DNA of 64,000 nucleotides from Gilliamella apis. Lineage in GTDB: Bacteria > Pseudomonadota > Gammaproteobacteria > Enterobacterales > Orbaceae. How positions within the stretch are numbered: the first letter of the stretch is position 1; each line of letters opens with the position of its first letter. The stretch is from contig NZ_CP132381.1 of the NCBI RefSeq assembly GCF_030758615.1, positions 1,674,001-1,738,000 of the forward strand, written 5' to 3'. Positions 18,916 through 32,451 of the stretch are shown here, one piece after another. Below the pieces are notes generated by a model. It saw only the letters and a list, made by a program, of their open reading frames with translations. It did not search any database and was not told where the DNA came from. A program made the translations under genes and the position numbers.

Positions 18916-19281
18916 TTATTGTGTTTTTATCATTAATGATTCAATAAAATCTTCTACTATTTGATAAGCTTTTTGTGCCCCTTCTAAATTCATATCAATG
19001 AAAGTTTGATCATAAATTGGCATATTATCGTCGTCATTTTCATTTTCGATACTATCTCTAATATTAAATATATAGAAAACTGATACATTCCAATCTTGAT
19101 TATACTCATAAATATAAGTACACCTTAAAACACTTTTACGATAGAAATTAATTTCTAAAGCTTCTGTTTGCGAAGGTAACCAATCTACTTGAGTCATAAT
19201 TAGGGTGTTTTGATGTGGATAAAATCTATGTAATTCGATGCCATTATTAAATGGTTTTGATAATCCAATGCATCCGTACAA
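18916..19281 (-). pseudogene. Unknown protein, probable frameshifted N-terminus
   Basis: A 121-codon frame from a TTG start encodes an acidic protein with no family I recognise (LSKPFNNGIELHRFYPHQN, then a tail rich in Asp/Asn/Glu). Immediately upstream, in another frame (19391 down to about 19285), lies a convincing single transmembrane helix, FIWLILLIILIVIFFWVFH. In the body frame a stop codon comes just before the TTG. One base lost near 19281-19290 would join the helix to the body into one membrane-anchored protein of about 155 residues. So the gene may be broken, or the short form may be real; both are inference. Confidence 0.45.
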
Positions 19282-19511
19282 ATATAAATATTAACGAAAA
19301 CGTATAAATACCATGAAAAAATGGTAGCATGAAAAACCCAAAAAAATATAACTATTAATATGATTAGCAGGATGAGCCATATAAAATCCAATTTATAAAA
19401 CTAGCTATAACAAAATTCCTTTCAGTTAGGATTATCACGGATAAATATTTATGTCAAAAAATGAGGATTTTTTATTAATCCTCAAAAATTAAGAAAAAGT
19501 ATTTTAACTTA

Positions 19512-20063
19512 TTAATTTGTTTCAATGAATGATTCAATATTCATTACTGTTGCAAATCGCATCAATGCCGACATAAAGCTATTATGAACATCTGACGATG
19601 AAATAATATTACCGTTAAATTCAAGATCACGGGTAGTACAAGCATCATGAATTAAAATTGGTTGGTAATTGAGTTCATATGCACAACGAGTTGTAGAATC
19701 AACGCACATATGACTCATCATGCCACAAATGACCAGCTGGGTTATTTCTGCTTGCTTTAACTTCTGCTGTAATTGTGTTTGATAAAAACTATTCGGATAA
19801 GCCTTTTCAATCACAAGTTCATTATGTTCTTGAATAGGAAGTAATTTAGGATGTAACTGACAACCATAACTATTTTTAACAAAGAAAACAGCATTATCAT
19901 CTTGGTTTATGTGCTGGATATAAATAATCGGTAATTGCTTTTGGCGGAAATAATTTTGTAGCTTTAAGGTACATTGCAATGTCTGTTCGGTATTGTTTAA
20001 TGGGTATTTTCCATTGGGAAAATAATCATTTTGTACATCAATAATCATCAATGCTTGAGTCAT
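19512..20063 (-). CDS. Isochorismatase-family cysteine hydrolase
   Basis: A 183-residue cytosolic hydrolase. Catalytic Asp in ALMIIDVQNDYFPNG (about residue 10), Lys in VIEKAYPNSF, and the nucleophile Cys in VICGMMSHMCVDSTTR with a cis-peptide-like motif. Start is ATG 20063 with a strong GGAGAG site; the longer upstream frame lacks one. Family members hydrolyse amides such as nicotinamide or N-carbamoyl compounds; the substrate here is not evident. It is divergent from an AsnC-type regulator that may control it. Confidence 0.85.
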   Translation of the reverse strand: MTQALMIIDVQNDYFPNGKYPLNNTEQTLQCTLKLQNYFRQKQLPIIYIQHINQDDNAVFFVKNSYGCQLHPKLLPIQEHNELVIEKAYPNSFYQTQLQQKLKQAEITQLVICGMMSHMCVDSTTRCAYELNYQPILIHDACTTRDLEFNGNIISSSDVHNSFMSALMRFATVMNIESFIETN

Positions 20064-20169
20064 TTTGCTCTCCTTTGTAATGTTTTGTGTTATTATTTTG
20101 AAATAATCAACCTCTAAATGACATAGCAAATTAAAGTAATAAACCTCAGTCAGCTTTCAAATTGAAAAT

Positions 20170-20562
20170 ATGGATAAAAAAGATCACGCTATCTTAAATG
20201 AATTAAGACAAAACAGTCGTCAATCCTGGCGCGAGATCGGCGAGAAGGTATTCTTATCAAGTCAAGCTGTGGGGCAACGTGTACAAGAGTTGCTAAATAA
20301 TCATATTATAGAAAAGTTCACAATTAAAGAACCAAAACATCAATTACAATTTATCACTATTTACATGAACTCAAATCAATTTGAATCTTTTGAAAAATTA
20401 GTAAAATCTGTTAATGAAATTTCTGAGTTTTATAAGATTACTGGTGACGGTTGTTATATGATTCTTAGCTGTTTTGAAAATGATGCATTAGATGCTTTCT
20501 TAACAAAAATCTCGAACTTTGGCCGATATAAGATCAGCCATAAATTAAAGCAAATTTTATAA
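20170..20562 (+). CDS. Lrp/AsnC-family transcriptional regulator
   Basis: A 130-residue regulator. N-terminal winged HTH: DKKDHAILNELRQNSRQSWREIGEKVFLSSQAVGQRVQEL (about 2-41, in parts), then an alpha/beta RAM-like ligand domain (GDGCYMILSCFENDALDAFL). Slightly shorter than Lrp itself. Divergent from the isochorismatase-family gene, 106 bases apart, suggesting local control. Confidence 0.82.
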   Translation: MDKKDHAILNELRQNSRQSWREIGEKVFLSSQAVGQRVQELLNNHIIEKFTIKEPKHQLQFITIYMNSNQFESFEKLVKSVNEISEFYKITGDGCYMILSCFENDALDAFLTKISNFGRYKISHKLKQIL

Positions 20563-20663
20563 TTTAATCTATTTCTGTTATTTAAACATGACAAAAATAA
20601 ATAAGATAGATAATTAAAAAATTTCAATTTTTTATATTTTTTTAATAAATCGACAAAAATAAG

Positions 20664-20692
20664 TTGCGAGTTAGTCATTTGTGTTATATGTT
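20664..20692 (+). promoter_or_regulatory. Possible his operon promoter
   Basis: TTGCGA (20664-20669), 17 bases, TATGTT (20687-20692), located 34 bases before the leader peptide start. Fits a sigma-70 promoter only loosely. Confidence 0.4.
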
Positions 20693-20725
20693 GTACAACA
20701 GTTAAATTTAAAGGTTTTATTTTTT

Positions 20726-20779
20726 ATGAATTGTTTTTGTGTTTTCGTTACTAAACATCATCATCACCATCATTCCTGA
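20726..20779 (+). CDS. hisL: Histidine operon leader peptide
   Basis: A 17-residue peptide, MNCFCVFVTKHHHHHHS, with six consecutive His codons. Ribosome stalling at these codons when His-tRNA is scarce sets the structure of the following RNA. It is the classical attenuator leader; E. coli HisL has seven His in a row. Confidence 0.93.
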   Translation: MNCFCVFVTKHHHHHHS

Positions 20780-20802
20780 ATAGTCTTCGGGCGATTGGTG
20801 CT

Positions 20803-20884
20803 GGAAGACAAAAGGTCTTCCGGTGATATCGCAAAAGCATTTAGAGAACCCTCGGAAGATCAGTCTTCCGAGGGTTTTTTATTT
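20803..20884 (+). terminator. his operon attenuator
   Basis: A first hairpin (GGAAGAC at 20803-20809 with GTCTTCC at 20815-20821) is followed by a long GC-rich terminator hairpin (20847-20859 with 20864-20876) ending in a T-run to 20884. The GTCTTCC of the first hairpin and the TCTTCC of the terminator carry the same sequence, so the left arms can be exchanged: this is the alternative pairing expected for attenuation. hisG starts 39 bases later. Confidence 0.88.
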
Positions 20885-20922
20885 GTGGTTTATAAATTTA
20901 TTTAAACAAGTTGGAGAATAAT

Positions 20923-21823
20923 ATGTTGGATAATTCACGTTTACGTATAGCAATGCAAAAGTCGGGACGTTTAAGCGATGAGTCGAAAAAATTATTGGCT
21001 CAATGTGGCGTAAAAATCAATTTGCAAGAACAACGCTTAATTGCTTTTGCCGAAAATATGCCAATCGATATTTTACGAGTTCGCGATGACGATATTTCCT
21101 GGACTAGTGATTGATGGTGTTGTCGATATTGGTATTGTCGGTGAGAATGTGTTAGAAGAAGAAGTTCTTGATAGAAGAGCCGAAGGTGAAAATCCACAAT
21201 ATAAAACCTTGCGTCGTCTTGATTTTGGTGGCTGCCGCTTATCAATTGCTGCTCCTCGTGATTTTGTTTACAGTGGCCCAGAATGTTTAAATAATTTACG
21301 TATTGCAACCACATATCCTCACCTACTCCGACGTTATTTTTCACAATATAATGTGAATTTCAAAACCTGTTTACTTAATGGCTCTGTTGAAGTTGCACCA
21401 CGAGCAGGCCTTGCTGATGTAATTTGTGATTTAGTATCTAGTGGGGCCACACTTGAAGCTAATGGTCTACAAGAAATTGAAGTTATTTATAAATCGAAGG
21501 CTTGTTTAATTCAACGAGAAGGTGAAATGTCACCAACGAAACAAGCATTAATCGACAAAGTGATGACGCGTATTCAAGGGGTAATTCAAGCTCGTGAATC
21601 CAAATACATTATGTTACACGCTCCAACAGCCGTTTTAGATCAAGTTGTATCATTATTACCTGGCGCAGAAAATCCAACCATTTTACCATTAACGGGTGAA
21701 CAAAATCGGGTAGCTCTACATATGGTGAGTACTGAATCATTATTCTGGGAAACCATGGAAAAATTGAAAGATTTAGGAGCAAGCTCAATCCTTGTATTAC
21801 CAATTGAAAAAATGATGGAGTAA
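20923..21823 (+). pseudogene. hisG: ATP phosphoribosyltransferase gene with +1 frameshift
   Basis: First enzyme of histidine synthesis (ATP + PRPP). Residues 1-58 read normally ([19 protein letters not shown] ... ILRVRDDDI), then the frame ends with SWTSD-stop at 21114. The frame shifted by one continues perfectly from [22 protein letters not shown] to the stop at 21823, and DDDIPGLV is the expected junction. One extra T in the TTT at 21095-21097 explains it. Start is ATG 20923 (GGAG six bases upstream). The rest of the operon is intact, so this is either a recent inactivation, a base error in the assembly, or a site read by slippage. Confidence 0.88.
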
Positions 21824-21827
21824 TTAA

Positions 21828-23129
21828 ATGAAACTATCATATTGGCAACAATGTTCAAAAGAAAAACAAGCAGAATTACTGACTCGCCCTGCTATAGCTG
21901 CTTCTGATTCTATTAGTCACGCGGTTAAAGATATTTTAACGCAAGTAAAACAAAATGGTGATGAAGCCCTAAAAGAATTAAGTAATAAATTTGATAAAGT
22001 ACAAATTAAGCAAATCAAATTAACAGAAGATGAAATAAAAACTGCGACAAGCCGTGTTAAACCAGAATTAAAACAAGCGATGCAATTAGCTGTAAGTAAC
22101 ATCGAAAAATTCCACCAAGCACAAGTTAGACAAACTATAACTGTGGAAACGATGCCGGGCATCAAATGTCAGTCAGTCACCAGACCAATTGATTCGGTAG
22201 GACTGTATATACCAGGAGGTTCGGCACCTTTATTATCTACCGTATTGATGCTAGCAATACCAGCTAAAATTGCTGGTTGCCGTAAAGTAATTTTATGTTC
22301 ACCACCACCTATTGCTGATGAAATTTTATATGCAGCAGAACTATGTGGAGTGAGCGAGATTTATCAGCTAGGTGGTGCGCAAGCAATTGCTGCAATGGCA
22401 TTAGGTACTGCATCAGTACCAAAAGTTGATAAAATATTTGGCCCAGGTAATGCTTATGTGACCGAAGCAAAGCGTCAAGTTAGTCAAAGACTAGATGGTG
22501 CAGCTATAGATATGCCAGCTGGACCTTCAGAAGTATTGATGATTGCTGACAGTTTTGCTAATCCAGCATTTATTGCCGCTGATCTACTTTCTCAAGCTGA
22601 ACATGGTCCAGACTCTCAAGTAGTACTACTAACACCTGATGAAAAAATTGCTCAAGCTGTTTCAATTGAAGTAGATAAACAATTAGCACAACTGTCACGC
22701 CACGAGATCGCAGAAAAAGCTTTACAAGAAAGCCGACTTATTGTTACTAAAGATTTAGAAGAATGTGTGAGTATTAGTAATCGCTATGGACCGGAACATT
22801 TAATTATTCAAACGCAAAATGCTGATGAATTAGTTGATAAAATTAATAGCGCTGGCTCGATATTTTTAGGTGATTGGTCACCGGAATCAGCAGGTGACTA
22901 TGCATCGGGTACTAATCATGTTTTACCTACTTATGGTTATACAGCTACTTATTCGAGCCTTGGTTTAGCTGATTTTCAAAAACGTATGACAGTACAAAAA
23001 TTGACTGCTGAAGGTTTGCAAGCAATCGGTAATGCTGTTGAGCTAATGGCTCAAGCTGAGCAACTTACCGCCCACAAAAATGCCGTAACTATTCGTTTAG
23101 CTAAACTTAACTCAGATTCTGAAAAATAG
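21828..23129 (+). CDS. hisD: Histidinol dehydrogenase
   Basis: It oxidises histidinol to histidine in two NAD-dependent steps; zinc enzyme. The 433-residue length matches the family. Visible: [28 protein letters not shown] (about 125-152, in parts), [28 protein letters not shown], and [10 protein letters not shown]. It begins four bases after the hisG stop. Confidence 0.95.
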   Translation: MKLSYWQQCSKEKQAELLTRPAIAASDSISHAVKDILTQVKQNGDEALKELSNKFDKVQIKQIKLTEDEIKTATSRVKPELKQAMQLAVSNIEKFHQAQVRQTITVETMPGIKCQSVTRPIDSVGLYIPGGSAPLLSTVLMLAIPAKIAGCRKVILCSPPPIADEILYAAELCGVSEIYQLGGAQAIAAMALGTASVPKVDKIFGPGNAYVTEAKRQVSQRLDGAAIDMPAGPSEVLMIADSFANPAFIAADLLSQAEHGPDSQVVLLTPDEKIAQAVSIEVDKQLAQLSRHEIAEKALQESRLIVTKDLEECVSISNRYGPEHLIIQTQNADELVDKINSAGSIFLGDWSPESAGDYASGTNHVLPTYGYTATYSSLGLADFQKRMTVQKLTAEGLQAIGNAVELMAQAEQLTAHKNAVTIRLAKLNSDSEK

Positions 23130-24194
<1,065 letters not shown>

Positions 24195-24205
24195 TAGGAG
24201 CAAGT

Positions 24206-25273
24206 ATGTTACAAAAATATTTATTTATCGACCGTGATGGAACATTAATAGTTGAACCTCCTATTGATTATCAAGTTGATAGTTTTGAAAAACTTGCATT
24301 TGAACCTAATGTGATCCCAGCACTACTAAAACTACAAGCTGCTGGTTACAAATTGGTTATGGTTACCAATCAAGATGGATTAGGAACCAGTAGTTATCCG
24401 CAAGCTGATTTTGATGGACCGCATAATTTAATGATGCAAATATTCGAATCACAAGGTGTTAACTTTGAAGATGTACTGATCTGCCCTCATTTTCCTCAAG
24501 ATAATTGTGAATGTCGTAAGCCGAAAATCACTTTAGTTCTACCTTATTTAACCAGTGGTAAGTTAGATAAACAAAATAGTTACGTTATCGGTGACAGGGT
24601 CACAGATATGCAACTTGCTGAAAATATGCAAATAAAAGGATTACACTATAATCCAGAATCACTTAATTGGAATGAAATAGCCCAACGTTTAACCACTGCA
24701 GATCGTTATGCCAAAGTCGAACGAAATACAAAAGAAACCAAAATTTTAGTTGAAGTTTGGTTAGATAGACAAGGTGGCAGTCAAATTAATACTGGCATTG
24801 GTTTTTTTGATCATATGCTTGACCAAATCGCCACTCATGGTGGTATCAAATTAAACATTCAAGTAGAAGGCGATTTACATATTGATGATCACCACACTAT
24901 TGAAGATACAGGTCTTGCCTTAGGCGAAGCACTAAAAAAAGCACTTGGCGATAAACGAGGTATCACTCGTTATGCATCAGTTATTCCAATGGATGAGTGT
25001 TTAGCAAAATGTGCAATGGATATTTCAGCTCGGCCTTACCTCAAGTTTTCAGCACAATTCAGTGATCCGAAAGTTGGCGATATGAGTACACAAATGGTTG
25101 AACATTTCTTCTATTCTCTAAGTTATACTATGGCAATTACCTTGCACATTGAAACAACTGGTGATAATGACCACCATCGTATCGAAAGCTTATTTAAAGC
25201 TTTTGCCAGAACACTCAAACAGGCGATTAAAATTGAAAGTGATAGATTACCTAGCTCGAAAGGAGTGTTATAG
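24206..25273 (+). CDS. hisB: Bifunctional histidinol-phosphatase / IGP dehydratase
   Basis: 355 residues. The N-terminal HAD phosphatase (about 1-165) has [24 protein letters not shown] and a Cys/His zinc loop [15 protein letters not shown]. The C-terminal dehydratase (about 167-355) has [29 protein letters not shown] and [16 protein letters not shown] with the metal-binding His. The fusion is typical of Gammaproteobacteria. Confidence 0.95.
   Translation: MLQKYLFIDRDGTLIVEPPIDYQVDSFEKLAFEPNVIPALLKLQAAGYKLVMVTNQDGLGTSSYPQADFDGPHNLMMQIFESQGVNFEDVLICPHFPQDNCECRKPKITLVLPYLTSGKLDKQNSYVIGDRVTDMQLAENMQIKGLHYNPESLNWNEIAQRLTTADRYAKVERNTKETKILVEVWLDRQGGSQINTGIGFFDHMLDQIATHGGIKLNIQVEGDLHIDDHHTIEDTGLALGEALKKALGDKRGITRYASVIPMDECLAKCAMDISARPYLKFSAQFSDPKVGDMSTQMVEHFFYSLSYTMAITLHIETTGDNDHHRIESLFKAFARTLKQAIKIESDRLPSSKGVL
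24591..24603. promoter_or_regulatory. Near-consensus matS site inside hisB
   Basis: GTGAC-AGG-GTCAC: both arms perfect; the third spacer base is G instead of the pyrimidine of GTGACRNYGTCAC. Possible MatP binding site. Confidence 0.4.
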
Positions 25274-27367
<2,094 letters not shown>

Positions 27368-27374
<7 letters not shown>

Positions 27375-27994
27375 CTCAACATTTCCAAATGCAAATAGAC
27401 ACTAAACAACTTGATTGGCAAAAAGTTGATAATTTAATGCCTGTTATCATACAACACTATGTTTCTGGTCAAGTACTGATGCTTGGCTATATGAATCAAG
27501 AGGCATTAACTCAGACACAATCTAGTGGCAAAGTAACCTTCTATTCGCGTACCAAACAACGCTTATGGACCAAAGGTGAAACATCAGGTAATTTTTTAAA
27601 TGTGGTAAGCATCTCGACTGATTGTGATAATGATACCCTACTGATTTTAGTTAATCCAATTGGTCCTACCTGTCACACTGGAACAAATAGCTGTTTTAAC
27701 AATAACCAAACTGAATGGGGTTTTTTATACGATTTAGAACAATTGCTTGGTGCTCGTAAAAATGCTGATCCTAAATCATCTTATACGGCAAAACTCTACC
27801 ATGATGGTACGAAGCGTATTGCCCAAAAAGTGGGAGAAGAAGGTGTTGAAACGGCACTTGCAGCTACAGTACACGATAAAGAAGAGTTAAAAAATGAATC
27901 AGCCGATTTAATTTATCACTTATTGGTCTTACTACAAGATCAGAATCTCTCAATGCAAGATGTCATTGCTATTTTAAAAGCTAGACATAAATAA
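27368..27994 (+). CDS. hisI: Bifunctional PR-AMP cyclohydrolase / PR-ATP pyrophosphatase
   Basis: 208 residues catalysing steps 2 and 3 of histidine synthesis. The HisI half (about 1-120) has [30 protein letters not shown] and [12 protein letters not shown] metal-binding residues. The HisE half (about 125-208) has [29 protein letters not shown] (in parts). Last gene of the operon, followed by a terminator. Confidence 0.95.
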
Positions 27995-28001
27995 CATTAG
28001 T

Positions 28002-28036
28002 CACCAAGCACAATCTGTTGTGCTTGGTGTTTAATA
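28002..28036 (+). terminator. his operon terminator
   Basis: A perfect 12-bp stem (28002-28013 with 28018-28029) with a TCTG loop, then a T-rich tail; also usable in the other direction for the convergent cysB. Confidence 0.8.
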
Positions 28037-28059
28037 TTTATAAGCAAAAGATTTTCCTA

Positions 28060-29031
28060 TTACCTAACAGGTAACTTGATCCCATTAAACATTGCCTGTA
28101 CTGCCACATTATTTTCACATAAGATAAGTCTATCAACTGTTTGCCTATTTAAATGTGCCGAAAACTGATTAATAAAATCATACATATAATTGCGTAAAAA
28201 TAGCGAACGAGCAAAGGCAATATAAGTGGTACTATATGGAAATATATGTCCAGCATTAAGTACCACAAAATCACTATCAGAGCTTTCATTAACCGCCATT
28301 TTAGCGACAATGCCAACGCCAACCCCTAACTTAACATAAGTTTTGATCAGTTCCGCATCAGTAGTACTAAAAACAATATTAGGAATTTGATTAGCTTTGA
28401 TAAAAGCTTGATTCAAATCAGACCCATCATTAGAAAAATCATAACTGACTAAAGGATATTTAGACAATTCATCGATAGTAATTAAACTACTTTTAGCTAA
28501 TGGATGATCTTTCATTACAATCACAGCTTGGTTCCAATGATAACAAGGTATGGCAATCATATCATCGCTAAGTTCAGATAAATCAGTTATGATAGCAAAA
28601 TCAGCTTGGCCTGTTTGCGCTTGTAAAAGACATTGCGGAGATGATCCTTGCTCCATATGGAGCGTTATACTAGGATACTGTTGCATGAATTGCTGAATAA
28701 CAATTGGTAAAGTATAACGAGCTTGAGTATAAGTTGTAGTAATGGTTAATGAGCCTTGATTAGGCTGACTAAATTCTTTAGCAATAATTTTAATATCTTG
28801 CGATTTAGTTAAAATCTCTTTAGCTAAAGCAATAATCTTCTCACCAACGGGGGTAACTTCGGAAAGATGTTTACCGACACGAGTAAAAATTTGCACATTA
28901 AGTTCATCTTCCAATAATTTGATCTGTTTACTGATCCCTGGCTGAGAAGTATACAGTTTTTCAGAGGTAAGTGACACATTAAGATCGTTATTGACGACTT
29001 CAACAATATAACGCAGTTGTTGCAACTTCAT
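28060..29031 (-). CDS. cysB: LysR-type regulator of cysteine synthesis
   Basis: A 323-residue regulator, equal in length to E. coli CysB, which activates sulfate assimilation genes with N-acetylserine as inducer. HTH: MKLQQLRYIVEVVNNDLNVSLTSEKLYTSQPGISKQIKLLE (in parts, residues 1-41). The ligand domain has TTTYTQARYTLPIVIQQF and a C-terminal FARSLFLRNYMYDFI typical of CysB. It lies directly downstream of topA, the same neighbour order as in E. coli. Confidence 0.92.
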   Translation of the reverse strand: MKLQQLRYIVEVVNNDLNVSLTSEKLYTSQPGISKQIKLLEDELNVQIFTRVGKHLSEVTPVGEKIIALAKEILTKSQDIKIIAKEFSQPNQGSLTITTTYTQARYTLPIVIQQFMQQYPSITLHMEQGSSPQCLLQAQTGQADFAIITDLSELSDDMIAIPCYHWNQAVIVMKDHPLAKSSLITIDELSKYPLVSYDFSNDGSDLNQAFIKANQIPNIVFSTTDAELIKTYVKLGVGVGIVAKMAVNESSDSDFVVLNAGHIFPYSTTYIAFARSLFLRNYMYDFINQFSAHLNRQTVDRLILCENNVAVQAMFNGIKLPVR

Positions 29032-29208
29032 GACAAAGGCTCCTTTAACTGTATACCTTTCCCCCTTTATAAAACTATATAAAAAGTCAAAAAGAGGGAA
29101 ATCGTAAGGTAATTCCTTTCACACTTTAGCACAAACAAAAAACAGCTTTTTATACTAAAACGATTCCTTAACCTGAGCGATTTTACATAAATCATCAGGT
29201 GTTCTTAC

Positions 29209-31809
29209 CTATTTTTTACTATTAACCCATTTACCATCAACGTATTGCATTACCCAGCCAGTCGATTTGCCATTGACTTCGGAAGTAACGTACTGCTGTT
29301 TACTTTTACGACTAAATCGCACAATAGCTGGATTACCTTCTGGATCTTGACTCGGCGCTTGCGTTAAATAAATAAATTTTTCGGGTAGACGATCTTTAAA
29401 ACGTTGTAGTTCTTCAATTAGTGGTGCACGAGTTTCTCTTGATTTTGGAAAATTATGTGCAGCTAAAAAGATACCTGAAGCACCATCTCGTAATACAAAA
29501 TGTGCATCTGACTTAGTACATTTTAACTCAGGCAGATCAACAGGATCTTCTTTAGGTGGCGCTACATCACCATTTTTTAAGATTTTACGAGTATTTTTAC
29601 AATCTTGATTGGTACATCCCATGTAAAGTCCAAAACGGCCTGATTTAAGATGCATTTCTGATCCACATTTTTCACATTCAATAATTGGACCTTCATAGCT
29701 TTTTACCTTAAATGTGCCTTTTTCAACCAATGAACCATCACAGATTGGATTATTACCACAAATATGTAATTTACGCTCATTATCGAGCAAATAACTGTCC
29801 ATAGCCGTATGACATTTAGGACAACGTTTAAGTGCTCTTAGCGCGTCAGTTTCGGCTGTCTCTGCCTCTTCCAAAATATTCAAGGTTTCATATTCGGGAA
29901 TTAAATTAATTGTTTGCTTACAACGCTCTTTAGGAGGTAACGCATAACCAGAACACGCTAAAAATACACCGGTACCCGCAGTTTTAATGCCCATTTCACG
30001 GCCACAATTAGGGCATTTAATTTCTGGTGTTAAAACAAGTGGATTAAGTTGCATGCCACCACGATTAGGATCTTGTTCTGCAATGGTTAAATGTTGGCTG
30101 AAATCATCAAAAAATTGATCTAAAACTTCACGCCATTCTTGCTTTTTATTGGCAATTTCATCAAGTGCATGCTCCATGCGAGCAGTAAAATCGTAACTCA
30201 TTAAGTCATTGAAATTTTCACTTAAGCGATCTGTGACAATTTCTCCAATTTTTTCCGCATAAAAACGACGATTATCTAATCGTACATAACCACGATCTTG
30301 AATAGTTGAAATAATCGTTGCATAAGTAGAAGGACGACCAATCTCTCGTTTTTCAAGTTCCTTAACTAATGAAGCTTCGTTGTAACGAGCGGGAGGCTTA
30401 GTAAAGTGTTGATTAGGATCTAAACCAATTAATTCCAACATATCTTGCATAGATACGGCTGGCAACATCTTATCTTCATTATTTTTAGTTAATTGTGGTT
30501 GCACTTTTGTCCAACCATCGAAACGTAAGGTTCGACCTTTAGCTTTTAAGGTAAAATCACCCGCTTTAACTGTAATAGTTGTTGAGTTGTATTCGGCTGA
30601 TGTGATTTGGCAAGCCACAAATTGACGCCAAATTAATTGATATAATTTAGCTGCATCAGCCTCAACATCACCAAGACTATCCGCTAGAATATTCACGTCC
30701 GATGGACGAATTGCCTCATGTGCCTCTTGCGAATTTTTCTTACTGCTATAAACGTTAGCTGATTTAGGCAAATACTTCTCTCCGAAGTTTTGTCCAATGT
30801 AGTCCCGAACCATGGTTAACGCATCTTGACTCAAATTAGTCGAGTCGGTACGCATATAAGTAATATAACCAGCTTCATATAGGCGTTGTGCTAACATCAT
30901 CGTTTTTTTAACACCAAAACCTAAACGGGTACTTGCTGCTTGTTGCAAAGTTGAAGTAATAAACGGCGCTGTTGGATTACTTTTAGTCGGTTTTTCTTCA
31001 ATATTAGTGACTTGATATTGGCTTTTATTTAATTCATCCAAAGCAATATCAATAGCAACACGATCTTTAGGTTCAAACGCATCATTTTTATAATGCGTTA
31101 CTTGCATTGTTAATTGTTCTTGATGAGCAGTTTTTAAATCAGCATAAAGATCCCAATACTCTTCAGGAATAAATGCATGAATTTCTCGCTCACGTTCAAC
31201 CACTAAGCGTACCGCAACTGATTGAACACGGCCTGCTGATAAGCCTCTAGCAACTTTTTTCCAAAGTAGTGGTGATAGCATAAAGCCAACCACACGATCC
31301 ATAAATCGTCTTGCTTGTTGAGCGTTAACCCGATCCATATCCAACATGGCTGGATGATTAAAAGCATTTTTAATCGCCGTTTTGGTTATCTCGTTAAATA
31401 CGACTCGACGATACTTATTATCATCACCACCAATAACGTCTTTTAGATGCCAAGCGATAGCTTCCCCTTCTCTATCCAAGTCGGTTGCGAGATAAATCAT
31501 ATCGGCATCTTTGGCTAACTTTTTAAGTTCGGCAACCACTCGTTCTTTGCCAGGTAAAATTTCATAATGCGCTTGCCAGCCATTGTAAGGATCAACGCTC
31601 ATACGATCGACTAACACTTGTTTTTCCGATCGTTTAACTTTTTTCTCGGCTTTATCTTTACTTGTTTTTTCAGTGCGTTGACTACTACCACTCACTGGAA
31701 GATCGCGAATATGTCCGACACTTGATTTAACTACGAAATCTTTGCCAAGATATTTATTAATCGTTTTTGCTTTGGCTGGTGATTCCACAATAACAAGGGA
31801 TTTTCCCAT
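29209..31809 (-). CDS. topA: DNA topoisomerase I
   Basis: An 866-residue type IA topoisomerase that relaxes negative supercoils. TOPRIM domain at the N-terminus ([18 protein letters not shown]; later [13 protein letters not shown]), catalytic Tyr in [14 protein letters not shown] (about residue 320), and C-terminal zinc ribbons with [18 protein letters not shown] and CEKCGSEMH pairs. Complete. Confidence 0.96.
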   Translation of the reverse strand: MGKSLVIVESPAKAKTINKYLGKDFVVKSSVGHIRDLPVSGSSQRTEKTSKDKAEKKVKRSEKQVLVDRMSVDPYNGWQAHYEILPGKERVVAELKKLAKDADMIYLATDLDREGEAIAWHLKDVIGGDDNKYRRVVFNEITKTAIKNAFNHPAMLDMDRVNAQQARRFMDRVVGFMLSPLLWKKVARGLSAGRVQSVAVRLVVEREREIHAFIPEEYWDLYADLKTAHQEQLTMQVTHYKNDAFEPKDRVAIDIALDELNKSQYQVTNIEEKPTKSNPTAPFITSTLQQAASTRLGFGVKKTMMLAQRLYEAGYITYMRTDSTNLSQDALTMVRDYIGQNFGEKYLPKSANVYSSKKNSQEAHEAIRPSDVNILADSLGDVEADAAKLYQLIWRQFVACQITSAEYNSTTITVKAGDFTLKAKGRTLRFDGWTKVQPQLTKNNEDKMLPAVSMQDMLELIGLDPNQHFTKPPARYNEASLVKELEKREIGRPSTYATIISTIQDRGYVRLDNRRFYAEKIGEIVTDRLSENFNDLMSYDFTARMEHALDEIANKKQEWREVLDQFFDDFSQHLTIAEQDPNRGGMQLNPLVLTPEIKCPNCGREMGIKTAGTGVFLACSGYALPPKERCKQTINLIPEYETLNILEEAETAETDALRALKRCPKCHTAMDSYLLDNERKLHICGNNPICDGSLVEKGTFKVKSYEGPIIECEKCGSEMHLKSGRFGLYMGCTNQDCKNTRKILKNGDVAPPKEDPVDLPELKCTKSDAHFVLRDGASGIFLAAHNFPKSRETRAPLIEELQRFKDRLPEKFIYLTQAPSQDPEGNPAIVRFSRKSKQQYVTSEVNGKSTGWVMQYVDGKWVNSKK

Positions 31810-31838
31810 AATTAAACCTATTTATCCTGTAGTTTAAG

Positions 31839-32303
31839 TTATTTACCGTCTATATTGACATCAAGTAATGACAGTAAATCATCTTTAATTGTCGATACTT
31901 TACTAGCATATTGCTCTTTTTGCTCTGCATCTTCAATTAGTTGTGTAATTGTTTGTGACAGCGTACATCCTCGGCGCTTAGCTAAATTTGCCAATCGTTG
32001 CCAGACTAGAAATTCCAAATCAATAGACTTTTTACGTGTATTTTGCTGTTCGGCATTAAAATGTCGTTTTCGTCGTGCTCGAATGGTTTGCTTCATACGA
32101 TTATCTAAATCTGGATTTAGATGCTGCTTAATCCAATCAATAACCGCAGTCGGTCTGTGTTCCAATAACAATAATTCATTTACGGCTTGTTGAGCAGCAC
32201 TCTTTTCAATATAACGAGTGATAAGCTCCCCTTCCAAATGCCTTTTTACTAAATAGTGCCACTTCCAACCGCATTCAAGGTTTTCTAACTGCTGGTATTT
32301 CAT
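31839..32303 (-). CDS. matP: Macrodomain Ter protein MatP
   Basis: 154 residues, close to E. coli MatP (150). It binds matS sites and condenses the terminus region. Nearly invariant blocks are visible: [40 protein letters not shown] and [17 protein letters not shown], the last being the ribbon-helix-helix part. Start is ATG 32303 with AAGGTG upstream; the longer frame from 32363 is not supported. It is 29 bases upstream of topA, so the two may be co-transcribed. Confidence 0.94.
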   Translation of the reverse strand: MKYQQLENLECGWKWHYLVKRHLEGELITRYIEKSAAQQAVNELLLLEHRPTAVIDWIKQHLNPDLDNRMKQTIRARRKRHFNAEQQNTRKKSIDLEFLVWQRLANLAKRRGCTLSQTITQLIEDAEQKEQYASKVSTIKDDLLSLLDVNIDGK

Positions 32304-32314
32304 CGGTTCACCTT

Positions 32315-32327
32315 GTGACGCTGTAAC
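32315..32327. promoter_or_regulatory. Near-consensus matS site upstream of matP
   Basis: GTGACGCTGTAAC: 12 of 13 bases match GTGACRNYGTCAC (A instead of C in the right arm). It lies 12 bases before the matP start, so MatP could bind its own leader; speculative. Confidence 0.4.
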
Positions 32328-32451
32328 TAAATATGTTAGTTGTAACATAATCTTGACACACAATAAAGAAAATTATTGCATTTGACAAATTTTTTATAAA
32401 TCTGATATCGTTCACCCTTAATTTCAGATCTTTTTTAAGGAATCAAAAATA

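Noticed and set aside
21091..21100. Programmed +1 frameshift in hisG
   Set aside because: There is no slow codon plus slippery site like that of prfB, and hisG is not known to use frameshifting. Mutation or base error is simpler.
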